Shown: positions 41,793-51,035, counted from the stretch's first letter. The stretch: DNA of 64,000 nt from Mycobacterium nebraskense (GCF_002102255.1 NZ_LQPH01000164.1:1-64000); one strand, 5' to 3'. The notes: generated by a model from the letters alone, not told the origin. A program made the numbers and translations.

Positions 41793-42236
41793 CTAACGTG
41801 GTGTTTTGGCTAGTTGAGCCACGATTTCGGCAAGTTGGGCGATGTTTTCATCGCGCTGGGCGAGGGCGGCCTTGAGTTGGGCATTTTCGGCTTGCAGTGT
41901 GGCGTTGGCCTGTCGCGCGGCTTCGAGGTCTGCGCCTTGAAGCTGGAGCAGATGCTCCCAGTCGGTCGCTGCCGTGGTGGGTGGCCATTTTCCGCGTGCG
42001 TGAAGGTAGCGCTCGAAGCTGTCGGCGAACAGGAACCATGCTGGGCGGCCTTGGCGGCCGGTGACGTGGCCTTGCTCGGCGTCCACGGCGCCGGTACTGG
42101 CCAGCTCTGATGCCCATCGGGGGCTGCGTCCGGCTAGGACGGCCGCGGTGGCGGCGAGATATGAGCGTTGTCCGGAGGGGCTGAGGACTTCGCCGTGCTC
42201 GCCACCTGGCCACGGGGCGCCGACCGGCGAGTGCAT
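41793..42236 (-). CDS. Hypothetical DNA-binding-like protein with coiled-coil tail
   Basis: A 147-residue protein. The N-terminal part (GQRSYLAATAAVLAGRSPRW, ASELASTGAVDAEQGHVTGR, QGRPAWFLFADSFERYLHAR) looks like a small excisionase/MerR-type or KfrA-like domain, and the C-terminus (LEAARQANATLQAENAQLKA, ALAQRDENIAQLAEIVAQLA) is a clear coiled coil with heptads. KfrA-type plasmid proteins combine such parts, but similarity is only structural. It is convergent with the par genes and divergent from the next small gene. Confidence 0.55.
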   Translation of the reverse strand: MHSPVGAPWPGGEHGEVLSPSGQRSYLAATAAVLAGRSPRWASELASTGAVDAEQGHVTGRQGRPAWFLFADSFERYLHARGKWPPTTAATDWEHLLQLQGADLEAARQANATLQAENAQLKAALAQRDENIAQLAEIVAQLAKTPR

Positions 42237-42276
42237 CGTCTAACGGTACCTGCTGATGTGCAGATTGCAGCCTTCG

Positions 42277-42298
42277 ATTGCGGAAATCATATCGCAAT
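42277..42298. promoter_or_regulatory. Inverted repeat in divergent promoter region
   Basis: Between the divergent genes at 42236 (minus) and 42444 (plus), ATTGCG (42277-42282) and CGCAAT (42293-42298) flank a 10-base AT-rich spacer. A second pair, ATTTCGG / CCGAAAT, flanks the segment further downstream (about 42308-42361). These are plausible binding sites for one of the two small DNA-binding proteins. Confidence 0.35.
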
Positions 42299-42443
42299 AT
42301 CAGCGGCTAATTTCGGAATAACCGCCACAGAGTGCAGCCTGGGGGACACGCATAACCGAAATCTTCGAGAAAGCAGTGTGCTGCGGTAGGCTTGCGATCA
42401 GCACTAGGACAGGGCTGAGCTGGGATTTCAGAGAGGTTCGGAG

Positions 42444-42722
42444 ATGGTGGGCTTTTCGGAAGATATTCGGAAACCTTCGAGCGATGGTGACGTCGACGAG
42501 GGCTCAGCGACCGGTGCAAAGTCCGACTGGCGGCGCCGTGAGCGGCGTCAAGCACAGAAATACTTTGGTAAGCGCCTCACCAACGCTGATCACCAGCTCA
42601 TCAAGAACTATGCGCAAAGCCTCGACCTCGACATGTCGGATCTCATCGCGCCCTATGTCGACAAGATTCTCAAGCAGGCCCGCGCTCACGCTCGGCAGAC
42701 AACTCGCGCTATAGCGTCGTAG
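42444..42722 (+). CDS. Small basic hypothetical protein
   Basis: A 92-residue protein: acidic/Ser-rich first 25 residues, then KSDWRRRERRQAQKYFGKRL, TNADHQLIKNYAQSLDLDMS, DLIAPYVDKILKQARAHARQ. The strand-helix-helix pattern with a basic start fits a ribbon-helix-helix or Arc-type regulator. It is divergent from the coiled-coil gene and ends about 110 bases before the 3' end of the restriction-modification gene, which is convergent. Its function is unknown, probably DNA binding. Confidence 0.55.
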   Translation: MVGFSEDIRKPSSDGDVDEGSATGAKSDWRRRERRQAQKYFGKRLTNADHQLIKNYAQSLDLDMSDLIAPYVDKILKQARAHARQTTRAIAS

Positions 42723-42830
42723 GTGCATCGGCGCTTGGGCGCCAGGCTAGGTGTGCTATCTCGTGACATCGGTTACGCGGCGAAGTCACCGAACCACAGT
42801 TGCAACGGCCTCTCGGGGCGGTCGGGGTCC

Positions 42831-45800
42831 TCAGTTGTCGCCGAATGTGAAGCCGAGCTGTCCGTCCACGTCCTCGGTCTGCTGGCCCTGGTCTGCCTCC
42901 GCGTAGTTGGGGCTGCGCTGTACGTCGTTGGCGTTGGGGCCAGGCCAGGTCACTCCGGCGGCGGCGAGGTCGGTGTAGCTCGCGACCGGTTTGGCGAGGA
43001 TGGCGTTGAGCACGTCGGCCTGCGCAGGCTGCAGCTCAACGAGGCGACTGAGCACCGACAGTAGGTCGATGAGTTCGCCGTTCCACTCCGTCGGCCAGGT
43101 CGTGGCGTTGATGTCGTCCAGCGGGCTGGTGCGGCGCCCGGTCGGGTTGGCCTTGCGGTAGTTGAACCAGGATTTGACGACTTCTCGGCCGCCGACGGTG
43201 TAACCCCAAACCGCTTGTGGGACAGGGCCAAATGAGCCCCCGCCGATGTGGATGGTGGCGGTGTCGGAGTCGTAGGTCATTGCGGTCGGCATTGACTTGA
43301 CTGCGGTCAGGTTGGTGATGCGGTGCGGGTCACCCGCGGGGTATCGGACGTCGCTGCCGTGGATAGCGGTGAACCGTTCGGCGTAGGTATGTAGCCAGAT
43401 CGCGTGGCGGCCGAGGTCGATGGCTTGTTGGAGCAGTTCAGGGTCGGTGGTGATCGGGACGCGGATTCCGGGGGTGTCCAGTTCTTCGGTGAACTGTTCG
43501 GTGAATCCGGGGTGGGCGGTGACGCCGGCGATGTATGCGATCAGGTCCTCGGCGGTGAGTTTGCGGCCACTGATAGTCGAGAGGGCTCCGAGGAGGCCTT
43601 TGGCGATGTTGGGGCGCCCGCCGGGGTGCAGCATCGGTAGTGCGCGGCCGCCTCGGTTGTTGAAGTGGTGGGCATCGGGGATGAGGGCCGAGAGCATGAC
43701 GCCTGGTCCGTCGCTGACTGGTTGGGAATGCTGTTCGATGACGAACATCTGACCGGGGAGCCGTGCTGCCCACAGTTCCGGGCGTGAGCGATCCAGCAGT
43801 CGCCGGTCGGCGATTATCCATTGGCGATCGAATGAGCGGTAGCCGTATCGGACGATGCGTGCGGTGTTGACGTAGCTGGCTGTTTCGTTGTTGAACGGGC
43901 GGTCGGTGTGCGGTTCGGTATCCGGAGCGGCGAAGGGGTCTTTGCGCGCAGTCAATGACGATGTGTCAGTTTGCTTGAATAGTTCGGCTTTGCGGGTGGT
44001 ATCAGGCTCTGCGACAAGCCGTTTGAGGCGCTCTTTGAGGACGGCGACGACGGGGGCGCTGGGCCAGTTGCGGTTAGCGGTGATCCCGGTGCTGCTCCAG
44101 GGCAGCAGATCGTTCAACGCGGGATAGTCGTCCCACTGGGACTGAGTCGCAGGCGTGAACGGGGCCTGCCAGGTGGTGCGCGTCGGGTGCCACTGCGTGT
44201 CGTGGAGGTTCAGCTTGGCCAGGGCGCCGTACTTCTCGGCACGGTGACCGTGCACGGCGGTGTAGTGAATTTGGGCGGGGGTCTGCGGGTCGCAGTGCGG
44301 GGTTCGGGTGAAGATGGCGATCGCCAGGGGTTGTTGGACGCCCGGGAAAATGCGCGTGGCCACCTCGGGGCGTTGCCCTTCGGGCGAGACGTCGATGATC
44401 CAGCCTTCGGTGGTGTTGCGGCGCAGATATTCGCGCATCCCTTTGAAGCCGGGGCCGCGCAGGTAGCCCGATGTGGTGATGTAGCAGACGATGCCGACGT
44501 CGCCGTCGGGCTGATCCCTGTTGGCGTCGAAGACTTTCCATGTGCCCCAACGCCAGAAGTAGACGTACAGGTTTTTCAGGTTGAATTCGTGGCGGCCGTT
44601 GCCTTCGGCTCGGAAATCGTCGAGCGGCTTGTAGGGGTCGGCGCCGCTGCCCCGCTCGACCCAGCCGCCCATTCCTTCGGCACGTTCGCGGTACGGCGGA
44701 TTGCCAATTACCACAGTCACTTTCGTCTTTGCTTTGACGCGGGCGGCGCGTTTGCGGGAGCGGCTGATCAGCTCCAGCCCGGAGCCCAGTTGCGTCTGCT
44801 CGGCGTAGGGATCGTCCAGGGTGTCGGTGACGAACAGCCCGAGCCCTCTGGGCGGCAGGGTGGCGCCGATATCGGCCAGCAGGTCGGTGGCGCGCAGCTC
44901 GGCGACGGCGAACGGCCCCATCTGCAGTTCGAAGCCATAGAGCCGGGTTGCCAGGCCGGTCACCGCGCCGGCGACAGCGCCCTTGCCGTCGCGGGCCTCG
45001 ACGCGGTCAGCGACGTGCTCGATGACCTGCTGGAGATACCCGCCGGTGCCCATCGCAGGATCCGCGATCACCACCGATGGGTCGGCGAACCCCTCGGGTC
45101 GGTCCAGTCGGTGGACGAGAACGTCTTCGGCGAGGCGCACCATCTGCTCGATGACCTGGTGCGGTGTGTAGTAGGAGCCGGAGAGCTTGCGGAGCTCGGG
45201 ATCGTATTCGCCGAGGAACCGTTCGTAGAGGTGCAGATATGTATCGCGGTTGCCTGCACGGACTTTCGGCCAGTCGACGGCGCCGATCACGCGTACCAGC
45301 AAGTCCAGTGTTACCCGGAAGTCAGCGGCGACGTAGTCGGTGAGGAGCTGCAGGGCACGTGACATCAGGGAGTGCTGCCCGGCCAGCTTGGTGCCGACCT
45401 CGTGCAGACTGCCGGCGGCGACAAGGTCAATGTTCTCGGTGCGGGCCAGCAGCAGCGCGAAGGTGACGGCCTGAGCGTACCCGTCGGCGAAGACGTCGTC
45501 GGTGGCAGTGGGAAACAACAGGGCCCGCCAGTCGCGGGCCAGGCCGTGGAAGGGCTGATCGGCTTCCTTAGCGCCGGCCGCGATCGCGCGGGTTTCTTCG
45601 GCGAGCTGGTCGAGGACTTCGCCGCGTAGAAGCCGGCACAGCGGTGCGACCTCGCGAACGAGTGCGACGACGCCGGTGATGTCGACCGGGTCCCACCGCA
45701 GAAAGTCGGTCAGCAGGACCTCAAAGTCGTCCCCGCAGGTGAGTTTGGTTCCCGCGGCACGCAGTGTGCCGCCGGCCAGGTGCACAGGGTCTCTGACTGG

Positions 45801-46175
45801 GTTGCCGTGGTGGTAGAGCCGCCACTCGGTTCCGTTGGTGTAGATCAAGTTGGGAAAGTCGCGTTGGCGTTCCCATTGGCGCTTGTTGTGGCCGGTGAAC
45901 GATTCGGGGTCCAGGTTCGCCCCCGGTTTCTTGACCTCCAGGTAGCCGGTGATGGCCCCGTCGACGCGGATCGCGTAATCCGGGCGGACGCCGCGGTCTT
46001 TGTCGCTGACTTCGTCGTGAGGGACGACTGTCAGCGACAGGTTCTGGCCGGCGGCGGTGAGCAGTTCTTCTATGGGGGCTCGGATCGCTGCCTCGGCTTC
46101 TCCTGGGCCGGCTAGCTTTTTCTTGCAGACGTCACCGAGTGCTGATGTCGCATCGACGATCCATTGCGCAGGCAT
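42831..46175 (-). CDS. Single-chain type IIG/ISP-like restriction-modification enzyme
   Basis: A 1,114-residue protein with all restriction-modification functions in one chain. The N-terminus has a PD-(D/E)xK nuclease signature (RPDYAIRVDGAITGYLEVKK). A helical linker leads to an N6-adenine methylase: GSYYTPHQVIEQMVRLAED, motif I DPAMGTGGYL and motif IV IGNPPYRER. The C-terminal ~350 residues (from about IVRYGYRSFDRQWIIADRRL) match the specificity domain of type ISP / Eco57I-type enzymes. No helicase motor is present, so it differs from true ISP enzymes, and it would cut near its recognition site using S-adenosylmethionine. It stands alone with no separate specificity or methylase gene. Confidence 0.82.
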   Translation of the reverse strand: MPAQWIVDATSALGDVCKKKLAGPGEAEAAIRAPIEELLTAAGQNLSLTVVPHDEVSDKDRGVRPDYAIRVDGAITGYLEVKKPGANLDPESFTGHNKRQWERQRDFPNLIYTNGTEWRLYHHGNPVRDPVHLAGGTLRAAGTKLTCGDDFEVLLTDFLRWDPVDITGVVALVREVAPLCRLLRGEVLDQLAEETRAIAAGAKEADQPFHGLARDWRALLFPTATDDVFADGYAQAVTFALLLARTENIDLVAAGSLHEVGTKLAGQHSLMSRALQLLTDYVAADFRVTLDLLVRVIGAVDWPKVRAGNRDTYLHLYERFLGEYDPELRKLSGSYYTPHQVIEQMVRLAEDVLVHRLDRPEGFADPSVVIADPAMGTGGYLQQVIEHVADRVEARDGKGAVAGAVTGLATRLYGFELQMGPFAVAELRATDLLADIGATLPPRGLGLFVTDTLDDPYAEQTQLGSGLELISRSRKRAARVKAKTKVTVVIGNPPYRERAEGMGGWVERGSGADPYKPLDDFRAEGNGRHEFNLKNLYVYFWRWGTWKVFDANRDQPDGDVGIVCYITTSGYLRGPGFKGMREYLRRNTTEGWIIDVSPEGQRPEVATRIFPGVQQPLAIAIFTRTPHCDPQTPAQIHYTAVHGHRAEKYGALAKLNLHDTQWHPTRTTWQAPFTPATQSQWDDYPALNDLLPWSSTGITANRNWPSAPVVAVLKERLKRLVAEPDTTRKAELFKQTDTSSLTARKDPFAAPDTEPHTDRPFNNETASYVNTARIVRYGYRSFDRQWIIADRRLLDRSRPELWAARLPGQMFVIEQHSQPVSDGPGVMLSALIPDAHHFNNRGGRALPMLHPGGRPNIAKGLLGALSTISGRKLTAEDLIAYIAGVTAHPGFTEQFTEELDTPGIRVPITTDPELLQQAIDLGRHAIWLHTYAERFTAIHGSDVRYPAGDPHRITNLTAVKSMPTAMTYDSDTATIHIGGGSFGPVPQAVWGYTVGGREVVKSWFNYRKANPTGRRTSPLDDINATTWPTEWNGELIDLLSVLSRLVELQPAQADVLNAILAKPVASYTDLAAAGVTWPGPNANDVQRSPNYAEADQGQQTEDVDGQLGFTFGDN

Positions 46176-46355
46176 ACGTCCTCACAGGTCATTCCGAGCG
46201 TCTGAGGACATCAAACACTGCTGTCTGGGCAAGGTCGGGTATTTCTGGGTCCTGGAGAGCCGGTAGATGCCGCCCTACAATGCCATCATCGTGTCGCGCC
46301 GTGTCACCAACGTGGTGGAACACCACAGCTAGGTCTCTCGGGCGGCCTATAGCGT

Positions 46356-47567
46356 TTAGCGCCACAGGTCGTTTCGAGTTGCGTCGGGGGCAGGAGAGCC
46401 GTCGCGGCGGGCGCGGTCGATGAGCGCTTCGAGTCGTGTTTGTTCGGCGGCTGCTTGCTCGGTTCGGCGCTGAGCGCTGCGGCGGCGCGCGGCCGATAGG
46501 GCGGCGAATGCTTTAGCACGGCCGGGGCCCGACTGTGCGGCCTGTGCTGCGGCTCGGCCGGCTAGATGTGCGCGGTGCGATGCGGCGTTCTCTGCGATGC
46601 GGATTCGTTGGGCGGCGCGGGCTTGGGCTTCGCGTGCCTCGTCGAGGGCGGCTGGCCGCTCGCCCAGGTTGTCGGCACCGTGCCAGGTCAGGATCGCGCC
46701 GAGGAGCCCGATCGGGCGGGCGGGGGAGTCGGGGATGCGCCGGCCCACGCCGAGCCAGTCGGTGATGAGTTGGTTGAGGTCGCGTGGGGTCCAGCCGGCG
46801 GCGGCTGGGGCGGCGAGCATGGCGGCCCAGCTGGTTGGGGTGAAGCGTCGGGCCCATGGTGGGGCGTGCGGATGGTTACGCCAGTCCGCGGCCAGGCGCC
46901 GACCTCCTGGGTCTGGAGCTGGGCGGCGCGTAGCGACGCCTTGCCGGGCGCCCTTGTGGCGCCCGTGGGTAGTAACCAGTCGGTTTTGAGGTGAGGTGTG
47001 AGGGGTTACTGGGGACCGTTCCAGGTGGGGTGACACGCTGTGGATAACCCGGTTGACCTGGGCGTCGTCGTGCAGCGCCCACACGGAGGCCCAACCGCGG
47101 TGGCGATCGCCCATGCGCCAGGACGCCATACGTTCGATGTAGGTGCGTTGGCGGCCGCGCAGCACCTCGGTGGCCACCGCGAGAAGGCGTAGACATTCAC
47201 GGGCCCGCTGGACGGTGCGTTCAGTGAATCCCGTAGCGTCGGCGAGCTGTTCGTTGGTGGGGCGGGCGTTGCGGCCGGTGTCAGCGTCTGCGGTCCGGGC
47301 GAACGCGGCCGCGATGACGACCAGGGTTCGTTTGGCGATGCCGCCAGAGGTCATCTGCGGCCGGATTTCGGCGTAGCGCAGGTCGTAGGCCGCCGCGACG
47401 GTCACGTGCGCCCAGTAGGCGCCGCCGCCGGACCAGCACGGCACGCCGACGTAGGCGTCGTCGGCGAGCTCGAGGTTGACGAACAGGCTCGGCGGCGGGG
47501 GAGCAGCGCCGAGCAGGCGCCGACCCCGGCGGATATCGAGCACCTCGGCTACCGGGGTGGTGCGCAC
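46356..47567 (-). CDS. Candidate plasmid replication protein (wHTH, Rep-like)
   Basis: A ~403-residue protein from the GTG at 47567 (frame open to 47741). It starts RTTPVAEVLDIRRGRRLLGA and has a winged-helix-like region: SGGIAKRTLVVIAAAFART, ARPTNEQLADATGFTERTVQ, RARECLRLLAVATEVLRGRQ. The middle contains FTPTSWAAMLAAPAAAGWTP and LNQLITDWLGVGRRIPDSPA, and the end is a long Ala/Arg-rich coiled coil. This layout is that of replication initiators of large mycobacterial plasmids. A sequence rich in hairpins lies just upstream of it. It could also be another HTH protein; no other Rep candidate is seen in the window. Confidence 0.55.
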   Translation of the reverse strand: MRTTPVAEVLDIRRGRRLLGAAPPPPSLFVNLELADDAYVGVPCWSGGGAYWAHVTVAAAYDLRYAEIRPQMTSGGIAKRTLVVIAAAFARTADADTGRNARPTNEQLADATGFTERTVQRARECLRLLAVATEVLRGRQRTYIERMASWRMGDRHRGWASVWALHDDAQVNRVIHSVSPHLERSPVTPHTSPQNRLVTTHGRHKGARQGVATRRPAPDPGGRRLAADWRNHPHAPPWARRFTPTSWAAMLAAPAAAGWTPRDLNQLITDWLGVGRRIPDSPARPIGLLGAILTWHGADNLGERPAALDEAREAQARAAQRIRIAENAASHRAHLAGRAAAQAAQSGPGRAKAFAALSAARRRSAQRRTEQAAAEQTRLEALIDRARRDGSPAPDATRNDLWR

Positions 47568-47716
47568 GACACCGCGGCGGCGGTGAACGGCGCTACAGCC
47601 GCGATACGTTCGGGGCCGCGTAGCAAACGGCCGGTGTTCGCGCGCGGGCCCGGCCGGTCGACGGTCGGGCGATGGTTTGACACGCTGCGCCGGCTCTGGT
47701 GCTGGACGCAGGCATG

Positions 47717-47812
47717 CGCTACCGTAAGAACTGCCTGTCAAAGCAAGTCCCTTCGGGGATGGGGCGGTCTACCGCCTGCCCAAAGCCCTCCGGTTGCCTC
47801 CGGGGGGCTTTG
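47717..47812 (+). ncRNA. Candidate structured RNA with three stem-loops
   Basis: Three consecutive hairpins can form: TCCC-TTCG-GGGA (47748-47759), GGCGG-TCTA-CCGCC (47763-47776) and AAAGCCCTCCGG … CCGGGGGGCTTT (47782-47811; one mismatch). The last looks like a terminator stem but has no T-run. UUCG-type tetraloops are favoured in real RNAs. It lies upstream of the Rep-like gene and on the opposite strand, where plasmid copy-number RNAs are sometimes found. Confidence 0.35.
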
Positions 47813-48149
47813 AACGTTCGGGGGTAGTTAGTGCCTGATGTCGGTATTCAGTTGAGCCGCTGCATGATTCGGGGCCGCGGCGCTCAAATGGTCAGGTGCA
47901 TCGCCTCCATTTGCGGGTAGCGCGGATCAGGGTGGGCGCACCCGGTAGTTGGGTGCGCGGCGGCATGCATGGCTGAGGGATGGGGTGATGGGGTGCGAGG
48001 AGCGTTGTGGTGCACCGGCATTGGCACGGATTCGCGCCCCGGCGCCGGGCGCGGGGGGAAGGGCCGTGTGGCGGCGTGATCCTTCTTGCGGCTCACGATG
48101 GGTGTCCTCTATCCTGGAGCCAGCCCCTTGGAAGGCTTGGTTCCTGTTG

Positions 48150-48214
48150 TAGGGAGCCCGGATCGAAGGTGGTGCTTCGATTCGGCAGATGGGCCCCGCT
48201 TCGGCGGGGCTTTT
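48150..48214 (+). ncRNA. Candidate small RNA ending in an intrinsic terminator
   Basis: ATCGAAG-GTGGTG-CTTCGAT (48162-48181) is a perfect 7-base stem, followed 11 bases later by the terminator hairpin at 48193-48210 and TTTT. Two ordered stem-loops with no ORF suggest a short non-coding transcript. The 5' end cannot be placed. Confidence 0.3.
48193..48214 (+). terminator. Intrinsic terminator
   Basis: GCCCCGC (48193-48199), loop TTCG, GCGGGGC (48204-48210) and then TTTT: a perfect 7-base GC stem with a UUCG tetraloop and U-tract. It is about 290 bases upstream of the ESX operon start and would insulate the operon from upstream transcription. Confidence 0.75.
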
Positions 48215-48506
48215 CTGCGTTTAGCGGGCGGTCGTATTCAGTTGGCTGGGGTCGGGGTTCCTCCTGGTGCCTGTGTTGTTGGTGAGTTTTACACGCGCGT
48301 CGGCGGATGAACCGCGCCGACACGCGGGAACGGTGATTTGGCTAGTGAATACAGGCGGCGAAGCTGGCCGCGGGGCTCCGGCGACGCGAAATGCGGATCG
48401 TCCGGCTCTTGCGCACATGGTAGGTGATGCTACAGACTAGGCAGTGGGTAAACGCAAGTGATGCAGGCTTCGTGTCGCGGGCCTGTGACGAAGGAAGCGG
48501 TGAAAC

Positions 48507-48821
48507 ATGACGGACTCGATCTCCCTTGACACCGACGCTGCAGCGCAGTCGGTCGCGGCTTGGCGTGACTACGGCGACCAGGTCGAGGCGCACGGCCGGC
48601 ATCACCACATGACGCTTGAGGAACTGCGCGCCGCGGTGGGGGACACCTACACGCCTTACGTGCAGGCCAAGCAAGCCGAGATGGCGGCGCGCGAGGCCGC
48701 CTATCAGCGGGTGGCTGCTAACGCGCGCGGCTTGGCGGATCACCTGAGCAACACCATCACCGTCTTCGAAGCCACCGACGACGAAAACAAGACGCATATC
48801 AACGCCGTTCTAGACGCGTAG
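48507..48821 (+). CDS. EspC/WXG100-like type VII secretion substrate
   Basis: A 104-residue helical-hairpin protein of the EspC (DUF2580) class. It starts TDSISLDTDAAAQSVAAWRD, has a W-x-x-Y-G turn-like motif, a long charged helix (VQAKQAEMAAREAAYQRVAA) and ends TVFEATDDENKTHINAVLDA. The tail holds the position of the general type VII export signal YxxxD/E, here FEATD with Phe in place of Tyr. It is the first gene of the operon and ends nine bases before the next gene, so the two may form a secreted pair. Confidence 0.75.
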   Translation: MTDSISLDTDAAAQSVAAWRDYGDQVEAHGRHHHMTLEELRAAVGDTYTPYVQAKQAEMAAREAAYQRVAANARGLADHLSNTITVFEATDDENKTHINAVLDA

Positions 48822-48830
48822 CCTCAGCGT

Positions 48831-50522
48831 ATGGACCTGACGGTCGACCCCGACGGCCTGCGCGCCGATGCCTCCGCTCTGCAGGGCTCCGCGGCCCCAG
48901 CAGGGATGGCACCGGTGGCCCAGGCTGCCGCGGCCGACACGGTGTCCACCCATCTGGCGGCCTCGTTGACCACCTGGGCGCAGTCACTGCACCTGCTCAA
49001 TGACCATGCAGGACAGCTACGGGCAGCCGGCGGGCTAGCGCTTAACGGCACCGCGACGACCCTGTCGAGCACCGACACCGAGAACGCGGCGGCGATCAGC
49101 GGCATCCTCGACGGCGCGGCAACACCGGGTGCCCCAAGCCCCGCAGCGCCAGGTGCAGTTCCCGACGTCGCGTTGCCGACCCTTCCTGTTCCGCCGACGA
49201 TGACCCCGCCGGCGCCCATGCCAGCCGAGCAGATCGCGGCGCTGGTGCATTCCGGCCCCGGCCCGGGGGCTCTGCGGAACTTCGCCAACCACGTTCGTGA
49301 GGCACTTGGCGCGACGGTGCTCCACACGGCCGCCAACGTTCGCAACGCCGGGACCTCGGTTGCCCAGAATTGGCGCGACGGCCACCAACAGGCGGCCAGC
49401 AATATCACCGACCACGCGGACTGGCTGGAGTCCAGTCTTCACCCACAGGTCCTTGCGCTGGCCGGCGCCGCCGACGCAGCAGCCGAGCACACCGACACGT
49501 TGATTCAGAGCACCCCGCACCCGCAGGAGTTCACCGATCTGAACCAACGCTTGAAGGTGGCGATCGCCCACTACAACGCCACCGGCGGGTCTAACGCTGC
49601 GCAAGTCGCCACCCTGTCGGGCGAGCTGACCAAAAAACGAGCCACGGCGATGGCCGCGTTCCAGACCTTCGCCACGGCCGCGCCACCCACGCTCACCGGT
49701 GCGGCTCAGCCGCCTACCCCTGCGCCGCCGATCGTGCAGAATCCTGGGGCCTCAGTTGAGCAGCTTCAACCGCCTGCCCATACAGAACAGGCCAGCAAGC
49801 ACGATGGACGTGCCGTCGGGCATGACCATCACGGTCACGGCCCGGGCGATCCCGATAATCCCGATCTGGCCGACTCCGGTACCGCTGCACCGCAGCCGAC
49901 ACCTGGGCTGGCAACACCGCCGGCCGCCGCCGCGGCGGCCGATCCGAATACCGCGAACACGGTGGCCAACGTCGCCGGAATGATCATGGGCGCGGGAACC
50001 GGCGCCGTCGGCCAGGTCACTCACGGGCTGGGCGGCGGCTCGCCGCTATCGGCGCTGTCGAGTCTGTCGTCGCTTCCCGGGATGGGCTCAATGCCCCACA
50101 TGGGCTCCCCTGAGATGCCCGAAAGCGGCGGGGGACCGGACAACTCGTCGCCTGATGGCCCGGGAGCCGGGGACTTCGGTAGCGGCGGAACCAGTCCCGC
50201 GTCCGGCGTCGGGGACGGCGGGGCCGGCGGCGGTGGTGGTGCGCCGATGACAAGCTCGAGCCCGGCCGTTGGCCCGCCCACGGGGTCAAGTGTGGGCGTC
50301 GGCGGGCCCGCCACTGGGTCGGCGCCGCCCACCGGGTCTGCATCGGGCGGCGGGTTCGGCATGATGCCGCCGATGATGGGCGGGATGGGCGGCAAGAACG
50401 ACGCCGAGCGTAAGTCCGAGGAACGCCGACGGGTTGTCATGCGCCCGGTGGCCAATACCGAAGCGGTGTTCGGTGAGGTTCGTCGTGAACCGCGCCGCCG
50501 CGCCGAAAAGGACAAGAAGTAG
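48831..50522 (+). CDS. EspB-like type VII secreted protein
   Basis: A 563-residue protein. The N-terminal ~90 residues repeat the EspC-type hairpin (DLTVDPDGLRADASALQGSA … NGTATTLSSTDTENAAAISG), including a T7 export-like tail with Leu in the Tyr position. A second helical region (~130-290) follows, with SVAQNWRDGHQQAASNITDH and a W-x-D turn. The C-terminal half is Pro/Gly/Ser-rich and low-complexity, ending in a basic Arg/Lys tail (RREPRRRAEKDKK). This order (PE/PPE-like helices, then a disordered Gly-rich region) resembles EspB. It probably leaves the cell with its partner encoded upstream. Confidence 0.65.
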   Translation: MDLTVDPDGLRADASALQGSAAPAGMAPVAQAAAADTVSTHLAASLTTWAQSLHLLNDHAGQLRAAGGLALNGTATTLSSTDTENAAAISGILDGAATPGAPSPAAPGAVPDVALPTLPVPPTMTPPAPMPAEQIAALVHSGPGPGALRNFANHVREALGATVLHTAANVRNAGTSVAQNWRDGHQQAASNITDHADWLESSLHPQVLALAGAADAAAEHTDTLIQSTPHPQEFTDLNQRLKVAIAHYNATGGSNAAQVATLSGELTKKRATAMAAFQTFATAAPPTLTGAAQPPTPAPPIVQNPGASVEQLQPPAHTEQASKHDGRAVGHDHHGHGPGDPDNPDLADSGTAAPQPTPGLATPPAAAAAADPNTANTVANVAGMIMGAGTGAVGQVTHGLGGGSPLSALSSLSSLPGMGSMPHMGSPEMPESGGGPDNSSPDGPGAGDFGSGGTSPASGVGDGGAGGGGGAPMTSSSPAVGPPTGSSVGVGGPATGSAPPTGSASGGGFGMMPPMMGGMGGKNDAERKSEERRRVVMRPVANTEAVFGEVRREPRRRAEKDKK

Positions 50523-50585
50523 GGGCTGGTTGAGGGAATGTCGCTGTATCGCAGCGGATTTCGGACACTTCAAGGGAGATGAGAG

Positions 50586-50951
50586 ATGGCTACACGGGCA
50601 GAAATGTCATCGGCGATGATCGATAAACTTCTCGATGCGATCTACCGCTGGGAAGACAAGGTGAATGCGTTCACCGCTACCGGTGATCCCGACGACGACA
50701 TCGTGTTGACACACGATGGGCGGGGGCGGCTGATCGGCTGCGACATTCGCCCTGGCCTCCAAGAGGAGCTGACTGTCGGTGAGCTCGAGGAGGCGATGAA
50801 CGACGCGATCGCCCGCAACGCCGCGCGCACGCATGCAGGAATCCAGGCCATGGCTGCGGAGTTCCGTGAAGAGTTTGCGCACATACCCGAGGAATTCGCC
50901 CAGCATCCGGTGGCCGCCGAATTCGCGGCGGCACTACGCGGCGCGGGCTAA
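50586..50951 (+). CDS. YbaB/EbfC-like small protein (EspL-like)
   Basis: A 121-residue protein with the pattern of YbaB/EbfC-type proteins found in ESX loci (EspL class): an N-terminal helix (ATRAEMSSAMIDKLLDAIYR), a central beta-hairpin (DDIVLTHDGRGRLIGCDIRP), and the conserved helix GLQEELTVGELEEAMNDAIA. In ESX-1, EspL supports stability or export of EspE/EspF-type proteins. It has a good GGGAGATGAGAG site. It sits in the middle of the operon, 63 bases after the EspB-like gene. Confidence 0.7.
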   Translation: MATRAEMSSAMIDKLLDAIYRWEDKVNAFTATGDPDDDIVLTHDGRGRLIGCDIRPGLQEELTVGELEEAMNDAIARNAARTHAGIQAMAAEFREEFAHIPEEFAQHPVAAEFAAALRGAG

Positions 50952-51035
50952 CCAGTATTTACGGCCTGGAAAATACCCGGGCGCAGTGTCGCAGCAGACA
51001 GCTACCATTTTTACAGGAAGCAGAAAGAGGCAAGG

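Larger units (their letters stand above)
47742..48506. other. Intergenic region between Rep-like gene and ESX operon
   Basis: About 760 bases without a convincing gene. It contains two clusters of stem-loops on the plus strand, described separately, one ending in a classical intrinsic terminator. It probably holds the replication control region and the promoter of the type VII secretion operon. Confidence 0.4.

Noticed and set aside
44187..45362. 391-codon plus-strand frame antisense to the restriction-modification gene
   Set aside because: Same reason: the minus strand has NPPY and DPAMGTGGY motifs; this frame has none.
47782..47811. A standard intrinsic terminator
   Set aside because: The stem is strong but no T-run follows, so I kept it only as part of a structured RNA candidate.
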